Assembly: GCF_010994035.1 (NCBI RefSeq)
Contig: NZ_WIXN01000011.1
Span: 49,510-113,509 of the forward strand
Source of the DNA: Virgibacillus aidingensis
GTDB taxonomy: Bacteria; Bacillota; Bacilli; Bacillales; Amphibacillaceae
DNA length: 64,000 nt
Direction: 5' to 3'
Shown: piece by piece, positions 37,812 to 46,074 of the stretch
Layout: each line of letters begins with the position of its first letter
Numbering within the stretch: the stretch's first letter is position 1
Notes under the pieces: generated by a model
What the model was told of the DNA's origin: nothing
Databases searched by the model: none
The model's input: only the letters and a program-made list of their open reading frames with translations
Position numbers and translations under genes: made by a program

Positions 37812-38080
37812 TGTCTTTGAAAAACGATCTCAAAGACAAAAACAGCTGGTTAAGTAGAAGAATTGTCTTTGAGAAGCAGTCTCAAGGACGAAATAGCCGG
37901 CAAAGTGCCAGAATTGTCTTTGAGAAGCAGTCTCAAGGACAAAAACAGATGGTTAAGTGGAAGAAGTGTCTTTGAGAAACGGTCTCATGGACAAAATTAA
38001 CCAGTGAAGTGTTTGATATGTCTTATAAGCAAGCTTAAGGACAAAACAATCTGATAATCAATCCAAATGTCCGTGATAAG
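37812..38080. repeat. Tandem array of 52-bp units with internal dyads
   Basis: Units start at 37812, 37864, 37915, 37967 and 38019, with periods of 52, 51, 52 and 52; a very degenerate sixth begins near 38069. Each begins with TGTCTTTGAGA, a short centre of about five bases and TCTCAAGGACA, an inverted repeat of about 27 bases, then a 25-base linker such as AAACAGCTGGTTAAGTGGAAG. It fills the rplT-ysdA spacer. No gene, spacer diversity or CRISPR feature is present. Confidence 0.85.
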
Positions 38081-38128
38081 TATTTTCAGTATGAATGAAG
38101 CCGCAGCCATAACCAGGAGGAAAATCCA

Positions 38129-38398
38129 ATGAATAATGATATAACCATGCTTTTTTTCTACATAATCGGAGTTAACGCACTCGCCTTTATTTTAATGGGA
38201 GTAGATAAGAGAAAGGCGGAAAAGAAAAAATACCGCATTCCCGAGCGTACTTTCTGGCTGCTTGCACTTTTAGGCGGTGCCATCGGTGTTATTTCCGGTA
38301 TGAAGAAATACCGACATAAAACAAAGCACACTTCTTTTAAAATTGGTATGCCGCTGATCGTTATTTTAAATATTATACTTGCTTACATACTTGTTTAA
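38129..38398 (+). CDS. ysdA: YsdA, DUF1294 membrane protein
   Basis: An 89-residue protein with an N-terminal helix (about 7-23), a basic stretch containing GVDKRKAEKKKYRIPERTFW, a glycine-rich hydrophobic segment (LLALLGGAIGVISG) and a final membrane helix. This pattern, with the MKKYRHKTKH motif, defines DUF1294. It follows rplT as in B. subtilis. Function unknown. CCAGGAGG lies before the ATG. Confidence 0.87.
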   Translation: MNNDITMLFFYIIGVNALAFILMGVDKRKAEKKKYRIPERTFWLLALLGGAIGVISGMKKYRHKTKHTSFKIGMPLIVILNIILAYILV

Positions 38399-38478
38399 TT
38401 TCATGTCATAATAGCTCGTCTCTTGTCATATACATGTACCAATGCAAAGAGTGAATGGAAGCATAAAGGAGGTAAGGG

Positions 38479-39051
38479 ATGGAGTATATTGGTGATTACC
38501 TGATTGCTGTGATCAGTACAGGCGGTTTATTGGCACCGCTCTTATTCATTATTTTTCACCTGGTTAGACCGCTCGTATTTGTTCCGGTTGTGTTTATTTG
38601 TATATCAGGAGGGATCTTGTTCGGTCCTGTGGCAGGAACAGTTTATTCCCTGATTGGTATCACGTTATCAAGCATTATTTTTTACTTTATTATCCGGTGG
38701 ATGCCCAAGTCGCTCCAAAAATTCACAAACCTGAAGCAGAAAATTATTGGCAAAAATACAGCCTTTACCACCTCACAAATTGCCGTTCTCCGGCTTATAC
38801 CATTTATCCATTTTCATCTTTTATCAGTATGTTTAATTGAAATTACTTCAGGTTTTAAGGATTATACGCGGATGTCCCTGTTGTCAAACGCACCTTTAGC
38901 TTTTGTCTACACATCCGTAGGAGGCTGGATTTCCAATCTTACACCATTCTATATCTTTTTATTTTTGCTTTTCCTGCTGCCGCTCATTTTCGTGCTCAGA
39001 AGAAAAGAAATGTATATCAAATGGAATGATTTTTTCCAGGTAAGTACGTAG
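38479..39051 (+). CDS. TVP38/TMEM64 (VTT domain) membrane protein
   Basis: A 190-residue polytopic membrane protein with about five or six helices. The central GGILFGPVAGTVYSLIGITLSSIIF region and the following RLIPFIHFHLLSVCLIEITSG segment resemble VTT/DedA-like proteins, which are implicated in lipid scrambling or undecaprenyl phosphate recycling; the role here is not proven. AAAGGAGG precedes the ATG. It is not part of the B. subtilis ysdA-ysdB arrangement, so it is an insertion in this lineage or a loss in the other. Confidence 0.72.
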   Translation: MEYIGDYLIAVISTGGLLAPLLFIIFHLVRPLVFVPVVFICISGGILFGPVAGTVYSLIGITLSSIIFYFIIRWMPKSLQKFTNLKQKIIGKNTAFTTSQIAVLRLIPFIHFHLLSVCLIEITSGFKDYTRMSLLSNAPLAFVYTSVGGWISNLTPFYIFLFLLFLLPLIFVLRRKEMYIKWNDFFQVST

Positions 39052-39057
39052 GATCAG

Positions 39058-39416
39058 AGGCTGAGATAGAACACTGGATAAGCATAAAAAAGACGAACAA
39101 TCTGACATATTAGCTCCGGAAATATACGTAGACTCCAGCGGGAGCAAAGGCATCGGTGAGACCCCTAAAGACGAGTCAGCAATCTTTACTTGCGAGGGTT
39201 GCTGCACCACCTACCGATATAATTGCAACACGATACACACGAGGAGGCTTACCAGCCGCCCGAGTCAAAGCAGACACCGGGAAAACGACAAAGGAGATTG
39301 ATCGGATGTCGCACTTATGCCAATGGTGAAAGCGTAGTATATTTCCGGAGCGGATTTTAAGCTTAGTGTATAAGGATATTCGGGTTTCTGTTTACTAAAA
39401 TTGTTTTGTCACAGAC
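39058..39416. repeat. Dispersed intergenic repeat, copy 2
   Basis: The first 60 bases align by eye with 3143-3203. The element begins GAGGCTGAGATAGAAC and ends near TTTTGTCACAGACTC, so its ends are weakly inverted. The interior includes GACTCCAGCGGGAGC and GTATATTTCCGGAGCGG, phrases I know from non-coding repeats in several Bacillaceae genomes. No gene is seen in the 39052-39420 spacer. Confidence 0.5.
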
Positions 39417-39420
39417 TCAT

Positions 39421-39813
39421 TTATTCTATACTTGTAATCAGCAGCTGATTGATCGGATGCTTCCATTCAATTTTTGCATGCGGGTAACGCTTCAGAATTT
39501 CACTTTCCATGAAGTATAAATCATCCCGGGTAAAGCCTTTTAACTCCAAGTGGTCTCTTACCGTAACATGAATATCCACCACTTCAAAAGCATTTTCCGT
39601 TGTACCCAGATATTTTTCCCCGTCAAAAAGACAACCCTTGTAAACAAACTGCACATTTTTCTTACTGTTTCCAGGCTCATCCACAAAGAAAAATTCATTC
39701 GTTTTTTTCGCCAGCAGCAGGCGCCTTTCCGGGTTCCGTAAATATTGAACCCATGTATAAACAAGCAGTATTATTGCAATAAGGATAAGAAGCCGAAATA
39801 ATATAACAAGCAT
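39421..39813 (-). CDS. ysdB: SigW-pathway protein YsdB
   Basis: A 130-residue protein with one N-terminal membrane helix (about 2-20) and a cytoplasmic domain (NPERRLLLAKKTNEFFFVDE..., YKGCLFDGEKYLGTTENAFEVV). These segments match B. subtilis YsdB, a membrane protein linked to regulated degradation of the SigW anti-sigma factor RsiW, and the length is equal with ATG 39813. An ATG at 39822 lies only two bases after AAGGGAG and is rejected. The gene lies opposite to its neighbours, between ysdA and ysdC. Confidence 0.85.
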   Translation of the reverse strand: MLVILFRLLILIAIILLVYTWVQYLRNPERRLLLAKKTNEFFFVDEPGNSKKNVQFVYKGCLFDGEKYLGTTENAFEVVDIHVTVRDHLELKGFTRDDLYFMESEILKRYPHAKIEWKHPINQLLITSIE

Positions 39814-39998
39814 AGCGAACATGTCTCCCTTATACGCTCAAATTTATAATAAGTTACCTGAAAATGCCCGGAATTACAATACATAGGGGGAGCACGTTTT
39901 TTATTCCCCAAATCCGGCCGGTTAACAGCAAAATATGGTGATAATATCTCATACGTATACTTTCAGGTAAAGGTTTCACAAATTTATTGTTGTTTGTG

Positions 39999-40005
39999 GT
40001 ACAAT
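39999..40005 (+). promoter_or_regulatory. -10 box of the dUTPase gene
   Basis: TACAAT (40000-40005) preceded by TGG gives an extended -10. TTCACA at 39975-39980 is 19 bases upstream, longer than ideal. Confidence 0.4.
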
Positions 40006-40033
40006 CGTTTAAAAGAAAAAGGGGGAAGATGTC

Positions 40034-40519
40034 TTGGACTGGTCATCATTATATGATATGCAGCGCGAATTGGACAACTATATTGAAGCCAATAATGATT
40101 TACATAATAAAGATGTTTTTCAGGAAAAATATCTGGCATTGCTTGTGGAACTGGGAGAACTGGCAAATGAAACGAGATGCTTTAAATTCTGGAGTATGAA
40201 GCAGCCAAGTGAAAGAGATATTATTTTAGAGGAGTACGTTGACGGAATTCATTTCCTATTGTCACTCGGAAATGAAATTGGTCATCAGTATAAAAACACA
40301 CGACTTCAGGTTGGAGAAATATCTATCACTGCACAATTTAATCTTGTATTTGAAAAATGCACCCTGTTTCATCAGGTTCCGGATATAACAACATATGAAG
40401 AAATGATGGAAAGTTATCTGCAGCTTGGCGAATTATTAAGTTTTTCCGAGACGGATATTAAAAATTCATATTATGAAAAAAATGAAGTGAATTATAATCG
40501 GCAGAAACAGGGCTACTAG
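40034..40519 (+). CDS. Dimeric (type 2) dUTP diphosphatase
   Basis: A 161-residue all-alpha NTP pyrophosphatase of the dUTPase_2 family, related to MazG. It would hydrolyse dUTP to dUMP and pyrophosphate, limiting uracil in DNA and feeding thymidylate synthesis. The metal-binding motif is split as [19 protein letters not shown] (about 35-53) and [16 protein letters not shown] (about 64-79), with the expected glutamates and aspartate. It starts at TTG 40034 behind GGGGGAA. It lies just before ysdC and is transcribed in the same direction, with a separate promoter likely for ysdC. Confidence 0.83.
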   Translation: MDWSSLYDMQRELDNYIEANNDLHNKDVFQEKYLALLVELGELANETRCFKFWSMKQPSERDIILEEYVDGIHFLLSLGNEIGHQYKNTRLQVGEISITAQFNLVFEKCTLFHQVPDITTYEEMMESYLQLGELLSFSETDIKNSYYEKNEVNYNRQKQGY

Positions 40520-40593
40520 AACAGAAATGTTTTGTACTCCTGAAAAAATTCGGTATACTAAGAGGGGATAAAATAGAGGAGGTTTTTTCGTAT

Positions 40594-41679
40594 ATGGCAA
40601 AAATGGACGAAACATTGACCATGCTCAAAGATTTAACAGATGCTAAAGGAATTTCAGGGCACGAGAAAGAAGCAAGAGGTGTGATGGAAAAATATCTTGC
40701 TCCACATGCAGATGAGGTATATACAGATAATCTCGGCAGCTTAATTGGGAAAAAAGCAGGCAATCCCGATGGTCCGAAAATTATGGTAGCAGGACACTTG
40801 GACGAAATTGGCTTTATGGTAACAAGAATTGATGACAAGGGATTTGTTTATTTCCAAACGATCGGCGGATGGTGGAGCCAGGTCATGCTTGCTCAGCGTG
40901 TAACCATCATGGGAAGCAAAGGGGATGTGACCGGTGTAATCGGTTCTAAACCGCCCCATATATTATCTGCTGAAGCGCGTAAAAAACCAGTGAAAATAGA
41001 AGATATGTTTATTGATATCGGTGCTTCAAGCAAGGATGAAGCACATGATTTTGGCGTGAAACCCGGTGACTCTATTGTACCTTATTTTGAATTCAGTCAG
41101 CTGAAAAATGAAAAAATGCTGCTTGCCAAAGCTTGGGATAACCGGATCGGATGTGCTATCGCCATTGAGGTTCTAAAACAGCTGAAAAATGCAGATCATC
41201 CTAATGTGGTGTATGGAGTGGGAACGATTCAGGAGGAAGTCGGCTTGCGAGGTGCCCGTACTTCTGCACATAAAATCCAGCCGGATATTGGATTTGGGGT
41301 GGATGTCGGCATTGCCGGAGACACACCTGGAATTTCCAATCATGAAGCAGACAGCAAGCTCGGCAAGGGGCCGCAGCTGGTCTTATACGATGCTTCCATG
41401 ATCTCCCATAAAGGGGTACGTGACTTTATCGTTAAAACTGCTGACGAAAATAACATTCCGTACCAGTTTACATCCATGGCCGGCGGTGGAACGGACTCAG
41501 GCTCAATTCACCTGACTGCAAACGGCGTCCCATCTTTATCTATTACCATTGCAACAAGGTATATTCATTCCCATGCAGCAATTTTGCATCGTGATGACTT
41601 TGAAAATGCCGTTAAACTCATTGTGGAAGCAATTAAAAAGCTGGACAGCGAGACAGTGAAAGAAATTCAATTGGCTTAA
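40594..41679 (+). CDS. ysdC: M42 family aminopeptidase YsdC
   Basis: A 361-residue metallo-aminopeptidase of the M42 (TET) family, often misnamed endoglucanase. Metal ligands are in [11 protein letters not shown] (His, about 70), AWDNRIGC (Asp, about 183), [11 protein letters not shown] (Glu pair, about 214), DVGIAGD and YIHSHAAI (His near the C-terminus). It trims peptides in the cytoplasm as a large oligomer. TTGTAC (40532-40537) with TATACT (40554-40559) at 16 bases is a likely promoter. GAGGAGG precedes the ATG. Confidence 0.92.
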   Translation: MAKMDETLTMLKDLTDAKGISGHEKEARGVMEKYLAPHADEVYTDNLGSLIGKKAGNPDGPKIMVAGHLDEIGFMVTRIDDKGFVYFQTIGGWWSQVMLAQRVTIMGSKGDVTGVIGSKPPHILSAEARKKPVKIEDMFIDIGASSKDEAHDFGVKPGDSIVPYFEFSQLKNEKMLLAKAWDNRIGCAIAIEVLKQLKNADHPNVVYGVGTIQEEVGLRGARTSAHKIQPDIGFGVDVGIAGDTPGISNHEADSKLGKGPQLVLYDASMISHKGVRDFIVKTADENNIPYQFTSMAGGGTDSGSIHLTANGVPSLSITIATRYIHSHAAILHRDDFENAVKLIVEAIKKLDSETVKEIQLA

Positions 41680-41683
41680 CCTT

Positions 41684-41722
41684 TAAAATCCTCAACCTTA
41701 CATATATAGGTGGGGATTTTTT
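41684..41722 (+). terminator. Terminator after ysdC
   Basis: AAAATCCTCAACCT pairs imperfectly with AGGTGGGGATTTT around the stem centre, ending in a T-run. Confidence 0.6.
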
Positions 41723-41805
41723 ATATCAGTTGACTGTTAAGAAATATGAAGCGAACTGTCAGATTTTCATTAACAGGAGCATCCCCTCTAACACCTATAC
41801 CGTTC

Positions 41806-42237
41806 GATGAGTAAACGAATGCATGAATTCTTCCGCGTTCATAGCTTCAAAGCCCTGATGAGTGAACGAATGCATGAAATTCATCCGCGTTCATTGCCTC
41901 ATACTCCCGATGAGTGAACGAATGCATGAAATTCATCCGCGTTCATTGCCTCATACTCCTGATGAGTGAACGAATGCACGAAATTCATCCGCGTTCATAG
42001 CTTCATAGCCCTGATGAGTAAACGAATGCTTGAAATTCATCCGCTTTCATTGTCTCATACTCCTGATGAGTGAACGAATGCATGAAAATCATCCGCATTC
42101 ATTGCCTCATAGTCGTGATGAGTAAACGAATGCATGAAATTCATCCGCGTTCATGCTTCATAGCCCCGATGAGTAAACGATTGCATGAAAATCATCCGCG
42201 TTCATTGCTTCATAGTCCTGATGAGTGAACGAATGAG
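41806..42237. repeat. Tandem array of nine 52-bp units
   Basis: Units start with GATGAGTGAACG or GATGAGTAAACG at 41806, 41857, 41909, 41961, 42013, 42065, 42117, 42168 and 42220 (last one partial); spacing is 51 or 52. Each unit has an outer dyad (TGAACG ... CGTTCA) around an inner near-palindrome ATGAAATTCAT and a linker such as TTGCCTCATACTCCT. Copies differ by a few bases, mostly at the last linker positions. It occupies the ysdC-transglycosylase spacer and holds no gene. Confidence 0.9.
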
Positions 42238-42287
42238 GTGATTTCCACTGAATTGTTGCTATATATCTCCGTTAAATGCGGCAAATG

Positions 42288-42332
42288 AAAAATAAAAAAC
42301 CGATGAAAAGTAATAATTTCTTCATCGGTTTA
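42288..42332 (-). terminator. Terminator of the lytic transglycosylase gene
   Basis: AAACCGATGAA (from 42297) pairs with TTCATCGGTTT (to 42331). On the minus strand a T-rich tail follows, just after the stop at 42344. Confidence 0.8.
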
Positions 42333-42343
42333 ATATTTCATTA

Positions 42344-42973
42344 CTATGCCAAATACGAGCCCATCACTTTTTTTACATAATTTTGTGTTTCTTGAAAAGG
42401 CGGGATTCCCTGATATTTGTCAACATTGCCGGGACCTGCATTATATGCAGCAAGGGCAAGCTCCAGATTTCCGTTATATCTATTCAGCATTTGTTTTAAA
42501 TACTTAGTCCCGCCATGTACGTTTTGCTTCGGATCGAGGGAATTAGTAACCCCGAGCCCTCGGGCAGTTGCCGGCATTAACTGCATTAGCCCTTCGGCAC
42601 CGGCATGGCTTCTGGCTTGTGAATTATAATTCGATTCTGTTTTAATTACAGCATGAATCAGCTTTTCATCGATGTCATATTGTCTGGCCGCTTCATGAAT
42701 ATATGTATCAAAAGACCCTCGTACATCAGTTGTATATCCCTCGGATTGAATTGCAGGTTTGTACGCTGCATGCGGAATATTCATCGCAGACATGAAATAT
42801 TCTTGAGTGGACGGTGTTTGCAGTGCTTTTGCCTGTTTAATTTTGTCCTGTAATAGCTGCTGGAAAGTTAAATCCATCATAGAAGACCGTCCGGTATTCG
42901 AATTATTGTCATTCCCTGAAAGAATAGACGTAGCCTGATGCTGAATGAATTGCTGTAAATCTCTTATTTCCAT
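42344..42973 (-). CDS. Lytic transglycosylase with SLT domain
   Basis: A 209-residue protein whose C-terminal half (about 88-205) is a soluble lytic transglycosylase domain: the catalytic glutamate in VIKTESNYNSQARS, GAEGLMQLMPATARGLG and ALAAYNAGPGNVDKY are all present. The enzyme would cleave the MurNAc-GlcNAc bond of peptidoglycan with anhydro product. The N-terminal 85 residues are low in order and have no signal peptide, as in B. subtilis YjbJ (CwlQ), the nearest type I can name. It is separated from the ABC cassette by about 60 bases with its own terminator. Confidence 0.85.
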   Translation of the reverse strand: MEIRDLQQFIQHQATSILSGNDNNSNTGRSSMMDLTFQQLLQDKIKQAKALQTPSTQEYFMSAMNIPHAAYKPAIQSEGYTTDVRGSFDTYIHEAARQYDIDEKLIHAVIKTESNYNSQARSHAGAEGLMQLMPATARGLGVTNSLDPKQNVHGGTKYLKQMLNRYNGNLELALAAYNAGPGNVDKYQGIPPFQETQNYVKKVMGSYLA

Positions 42974-43034
42974 ATCGTTCCTCTCCTCTACATTCTATTT
43001 TACAATAGAATCTCCCGGAAGCAATAGTATTTTA

Positions 43035-43706
43035 TTAAAAGGAGACAATTTCTTTACCGGCTTTCTTCAGGATATTGTCATAAAATGGATCTTCACCAAT
43101 ACAAAGCACCCGGTCACAAAGCGAGATGATTTCATCCATGTCATGAGAGGTGTAAACAATTATTTTTTCATTCTGTAAAGCCTGATCCTTTAAGTAGTTC
43201 CCTATTTCCATTCTGGACTTTAAGTCAATCCCTACAGTTGGTTCATCAAGCAATAAAACAACAGGGTCATGAATAAGACTGATTGCCAGATTTAATTTTC
43301 GCTTCATCCCGCCGGATAAAGTTTTTACCGGCACTTCCCACTTATCCAATTCCATATCCGTGCAAAGCTTCCTCAACTCTTCGTTTGTTTTTCTTTTCCA
43401 GGATAATTTTTCAAAAAAAAGCATATTTTCTTTTACTGAAAAATCTTCCCAGACAGCAATATCCTGCGGGACATAGCCGATCAGCTTCCGCAATGATTTA
43501 TAATGTTTCTTATAATCAAGGCCATTTATGGCAAGATGCCCATCCGTCGGCTGCTGCAGTGTGGCGATCATATTCAGCAATGTGGATTTTCCTGCTCCGT
43601 TTTCACCAACAAGACCAATAATTTCGCCTTTTTCCACACGGAAGCTAATCTCATTCAGGATGGTTTTTTTGCCATATTTTTTGGATAGTGCATTCACTTC
43701 AAGCAT
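43035..43706 (-). CDS. ABC transporter ATP-binding protein
   Basis: A compact 223-residue ATPase with Walker A GLVGENGAGKST (about 31-42), Q-loop YVPQDIAVWED, signature LSGGMKRKLNL, Walker B VVLLLDEPTVG and a switch region YTSHDMDE. The type fits exporters paired with ABC-2 permeases. ATG 43706 is preceded by AAAGGAG; the longer frame to 43760 lacks support. It overlaps the 3' end of the upstream permease gene by eight bases and is last in the four-gene minus-strand operon. Substrate unknown. Confidence 0.88.
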   Translation of the reverse strand: MLEVNALSKKYGKKTILNEISFRVEKGEIIGLVGENGAGKSTLLNMIATLQQPTDGHLAINGLDYKKHYKSLRKLIGYVPQDIAVWEDFSVKENMLFFEKLSWKRKTNEELRKLCTDMELDKWEVPVKTLSGGMKRKLNLAISLIHDPVVLLLDEPTVGIDLKSRMEIGNYLKDQALQNEKIIVYTSHDMDEIISLCDRVLCIGEDPFYDNILKKAGKEIVSF

Positions 43707-44832
43707 ATTGCTTCTCCTTTCTGAAAAACCAAATAAAAATGAAAATAAGAAAGATGACAAACCATAATAAGCTCATTTCCCCATTTAAAAAGGAACTGAA
43801 CGGGTTAACCAATTCCATCCAGAAAAATCTGTCCGTTAATCCTTCTACTGGCAATATAGCGCCGCTTATAATGGCACTAAGCAATGTGAGTGCAAAGGAT
43901 ACTGTATAGAACAGGGATACATTTCTAAAAAGCAATGTGAATGCAAAAACCCCTGCATTCAGCATGAATCGATAAGTAATCAGCGAAAACAAGAAATGCC
44001 AGCTAAGTTCTTCATCAAAAAAAATATGGAACATGAAAAGTGCAACTACATCAAATACAAGAAATAATAGCGTATAAATATAAGCATTCAGTATTAAGTA
44101 AATTTTAAAAGAAATACGGAAGAAAATAAATCTCGGATAAAGATTGTTTTTCCTTTCCTTTATTAACCAGTCAAACAGCAGGAATGCAGCCAGTATGCTG
44201 AAAATCATCCAAAGACTCCATGGATCAAACAGGCTCGCATTTTCATCGGCAGAAGCGGGAGCGTCGCCTGAAAAGGAAAATACACTTTGCAATAAATTTT
44301 CTTCTTCTTCAATTTCCTTGCTTTTGGCTATTACTTCTTCCCATGTCCAATTATCTTTCTGCTGATAACCTTCACTCAATTCCATAACCGTATAAGCTGC
44401 CTTTGACCTGCCGGTATCCTGCTGAACATAAGAAATAATCATTTCCGATACCGGCGTGTAGGCGAAGGATAAATCAGACTGATAGCTCAATAACAAACGA
44501 TTTCTGCTGCCGTTTACTATTTGTTCCTGATAACCCTCCCTGATGATAAATACGCTGTCCAGCTCATGGGTTTCCAGGGAATGCAGTGCATCTTTTTCAG
44601 ACATTTCTTCTGCACGTATAAAATTTGTTTCGTTTATGGACTCCACCAATTCATTAGCAAGTTGCGACTCTTCTTCCAATACCACACCAACCGGAATTTC
44701 ACTTTCTTCCTGCACAGTACTTGTGAAATTGATGATGAAGAGGGTAGCAATGATCGGTAAAAGGAGCCAGAATAATAGAGAAAATACTTGTTTTTTCCAA
44801 TGTAAAAGCCGCATTTTTAATATGGAGATCAT
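43699..44832 (-). CDS. ABC-2 type permease, second of pair
   Basis: A 377-residue membrane protein with one N-terminal helix (about 15-36), a large outside-facing domain (about 40-200) and five or six C-terminal helices, the layout of ABC-2 exporters. It overlaps its neighbours on both sides (four bases with the other permease, eight with the ATPase), so the subunits are made together. Sequence similarity to the first permease is low by eye, suggesting a heterodimeric channel. GGAAGGACGTG precedes the ATG. Confidence 0.8.
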   Translation of the reverse strand: MISILKMRLLHWKKQVFSLLFWLLLPIIATLFIINFTSTVQEESEIPVGVVLEEESQLANELVESINETNFIRAEEMSEKDALHSLETHELDSVFIIREGYQEQIVNGSRNRLLLSYQSDLSFAYTPVSEMIISYVQQDTGRSKAAYTVMELSEGYQQKDNWTWEEVIAKSKEIEEEENLLQSVFSFSGDAPASADENASLFDPWSLWMIFSILAAFLLFDWLIKERKNNLYPRFIFFRISFKIYLILNAYIYTLLFLVFDVVALFMFHIFFDEELSWHFLFSLITYRFMLNAGVFAFTLLFRNVSLFYTVSFALTLLSAIISGAILPVEGLTDRFFWMELVNPFSSFLNGEMSLLWFVIFLIFIFIWFFRKEKQYA

Positions 44833-46052
44833 TTTTCACGTCCTTCCTTTCCAATGGAAAGTCCGAGTAAAATGAAAAAACCTATACAACTCATTATCAA
44901 AAGAGGAATATAATCAGCATAAAAACGCTGATGCACAATGATCTCCTGCAGCCAGTAAAATGCCTCTGCAGAAAAGATGTAGTCAAGCAGACCTTGAATG
45001 GCAGGCGGAAAATATATTGCCGGCAAAACAGCACCACTAAGGAGCAGAACGACAATGGTAAATAATGCCTGAAAGAGCATTCGAAGTTTCTGTGAGGCAA
45101 TAAGTACTTCTATAATAGATAAAGAGATAAGAAATGAAAGGCTGTACAATATGGAAACAAGCGCTATTCTTCCGTAATTGGCTGCTGTCAGATCCCATTC
45201 CAATAATGTTTGAAACAATAAAAACAGCACGCCGGCAAAGAGAATGCTCAGCGACAGTGTAACAAAGATTCTGGCAAGAATTTGCTGTATTTCCATTACG
45301 CCATAAAGCTTCATCCGGCACTTCATTTTTACTGTATCCTCTCTGATTAAAAAACTGTAAATGACGATGAGCCAAATTGTCAGTATAATGAACCAGCCTG
45401 ACATACTGAAATAATGCAAAGGGTGAGAAGTGGCAGCATTTTCTATTTCTCTCTCGGTCAAAATTTTGTCTTTGCCAATGGTATAAAATACAAATTCCTG
45501 GAACTGTTCTAATAGAAGATCACTTTTCGCTTCACTGTCCATGCCCATTTCTCCAGCATAATGATTGATCGTCAGTATGTTTGCCTGAGAGGTTCGGATA
45601 TGCCTTGCGACACTATCGATTAACTCTTTTATAATATAGCTTTGGATTGGCTGGTTTGGATTCCCGATGATTGGCATTTCCACAGAATTTCCCTGGTATA
45701 AATTATTCGTAAATTCTTCCGGCAGCATAATATAGGAAGTGATCGAATCATTCTGAATAGCTGATTCTGCAGCTTGCTCTGACATACTATGTATTTGCAT
45801 GTATTCTCCAAGCTGTGACGCTTCCTCCATTAGCTGCACAACCAATTGGGTTTCCGTTGTTTTATCCAGGTCAACAAGTCCAATATGTAATGTTTCCTGA
45901 TCATCCTGGATAAAAAAAGTGAGGGTAATTACAACAATTAACCCAACGATAACCATGGGAAAAAGCAAAAGAAGAGGAAGTGATAGCCACTTCCTCCGGA
46001 GCTGCTTTACATTATTTAAAATAAATAACTGAAGTTTTCGGACGAACTGCAT
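44829..46052 (-). CDS. ABC-2 type permease, first of pair
   Basis: A 407-residue permease with the same layout: a helix at about 24-48, an extracytoplasmic domain (about 50-215), then about six helices. The YDLDKTTETQL-like start of the outside domain (GLVDLDKTTETQLVVQLMEEA) is typical of ABC-2 proteins of the YhgE/Pip-like type. It starts 23 bases after the end of the large acidic protein gene and overlaps the next permease. It is probably half of a heterodimeric exporter. Confidence 0.8.
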   Translation of the reverse strand: MQFVRKLQLFILNNVKQLRRKWLSLPLLLLFPMVIVGLIVVITLTFFIQDDQETLHIGLVDLDKTTETQLVVQLMEEASQLGEYMQIHSMSEQAAESAIQNDSITSYIMLPEEFTNNLYQGNSVEMPIIGNPNQPIQSYIIKELIDSVARHIRTSQANILTINHYAGEMGMDSEAKSDLLLEQFQEFVFYTIGKDKILTEREIENAATSHPLHYFSMSGWFIILTIWLIVIYSFLIREDTVKMKCRMKLYGVMEIQQILARIFVTLSLSILFAGVLFLLFQTLLEWDLTAANYGRIALVSILYSLSFLISLSIIEVLIASQKLRMLFQALFTIVVLLLSGAVLPAIYFPPAIQGLLDYIFSAEAFYWLQEIIVHQRFYADYIPLLIMSCIGFFILLGLSIGKEGREK

Positions 46053-46074
46053 TCGACCACTTCCTATCTATAAA

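Noticed and set aside
37812..38080. Possible CRISPR array
   Set aside because: The linkers between dyads are similar to each other rather than unique, and no cas genes are nearby.
41806..42237. Possible CRISPR array
   Set aside because: Whole 52-base units are repeated with no unique spacers; it is a plain tandem array.
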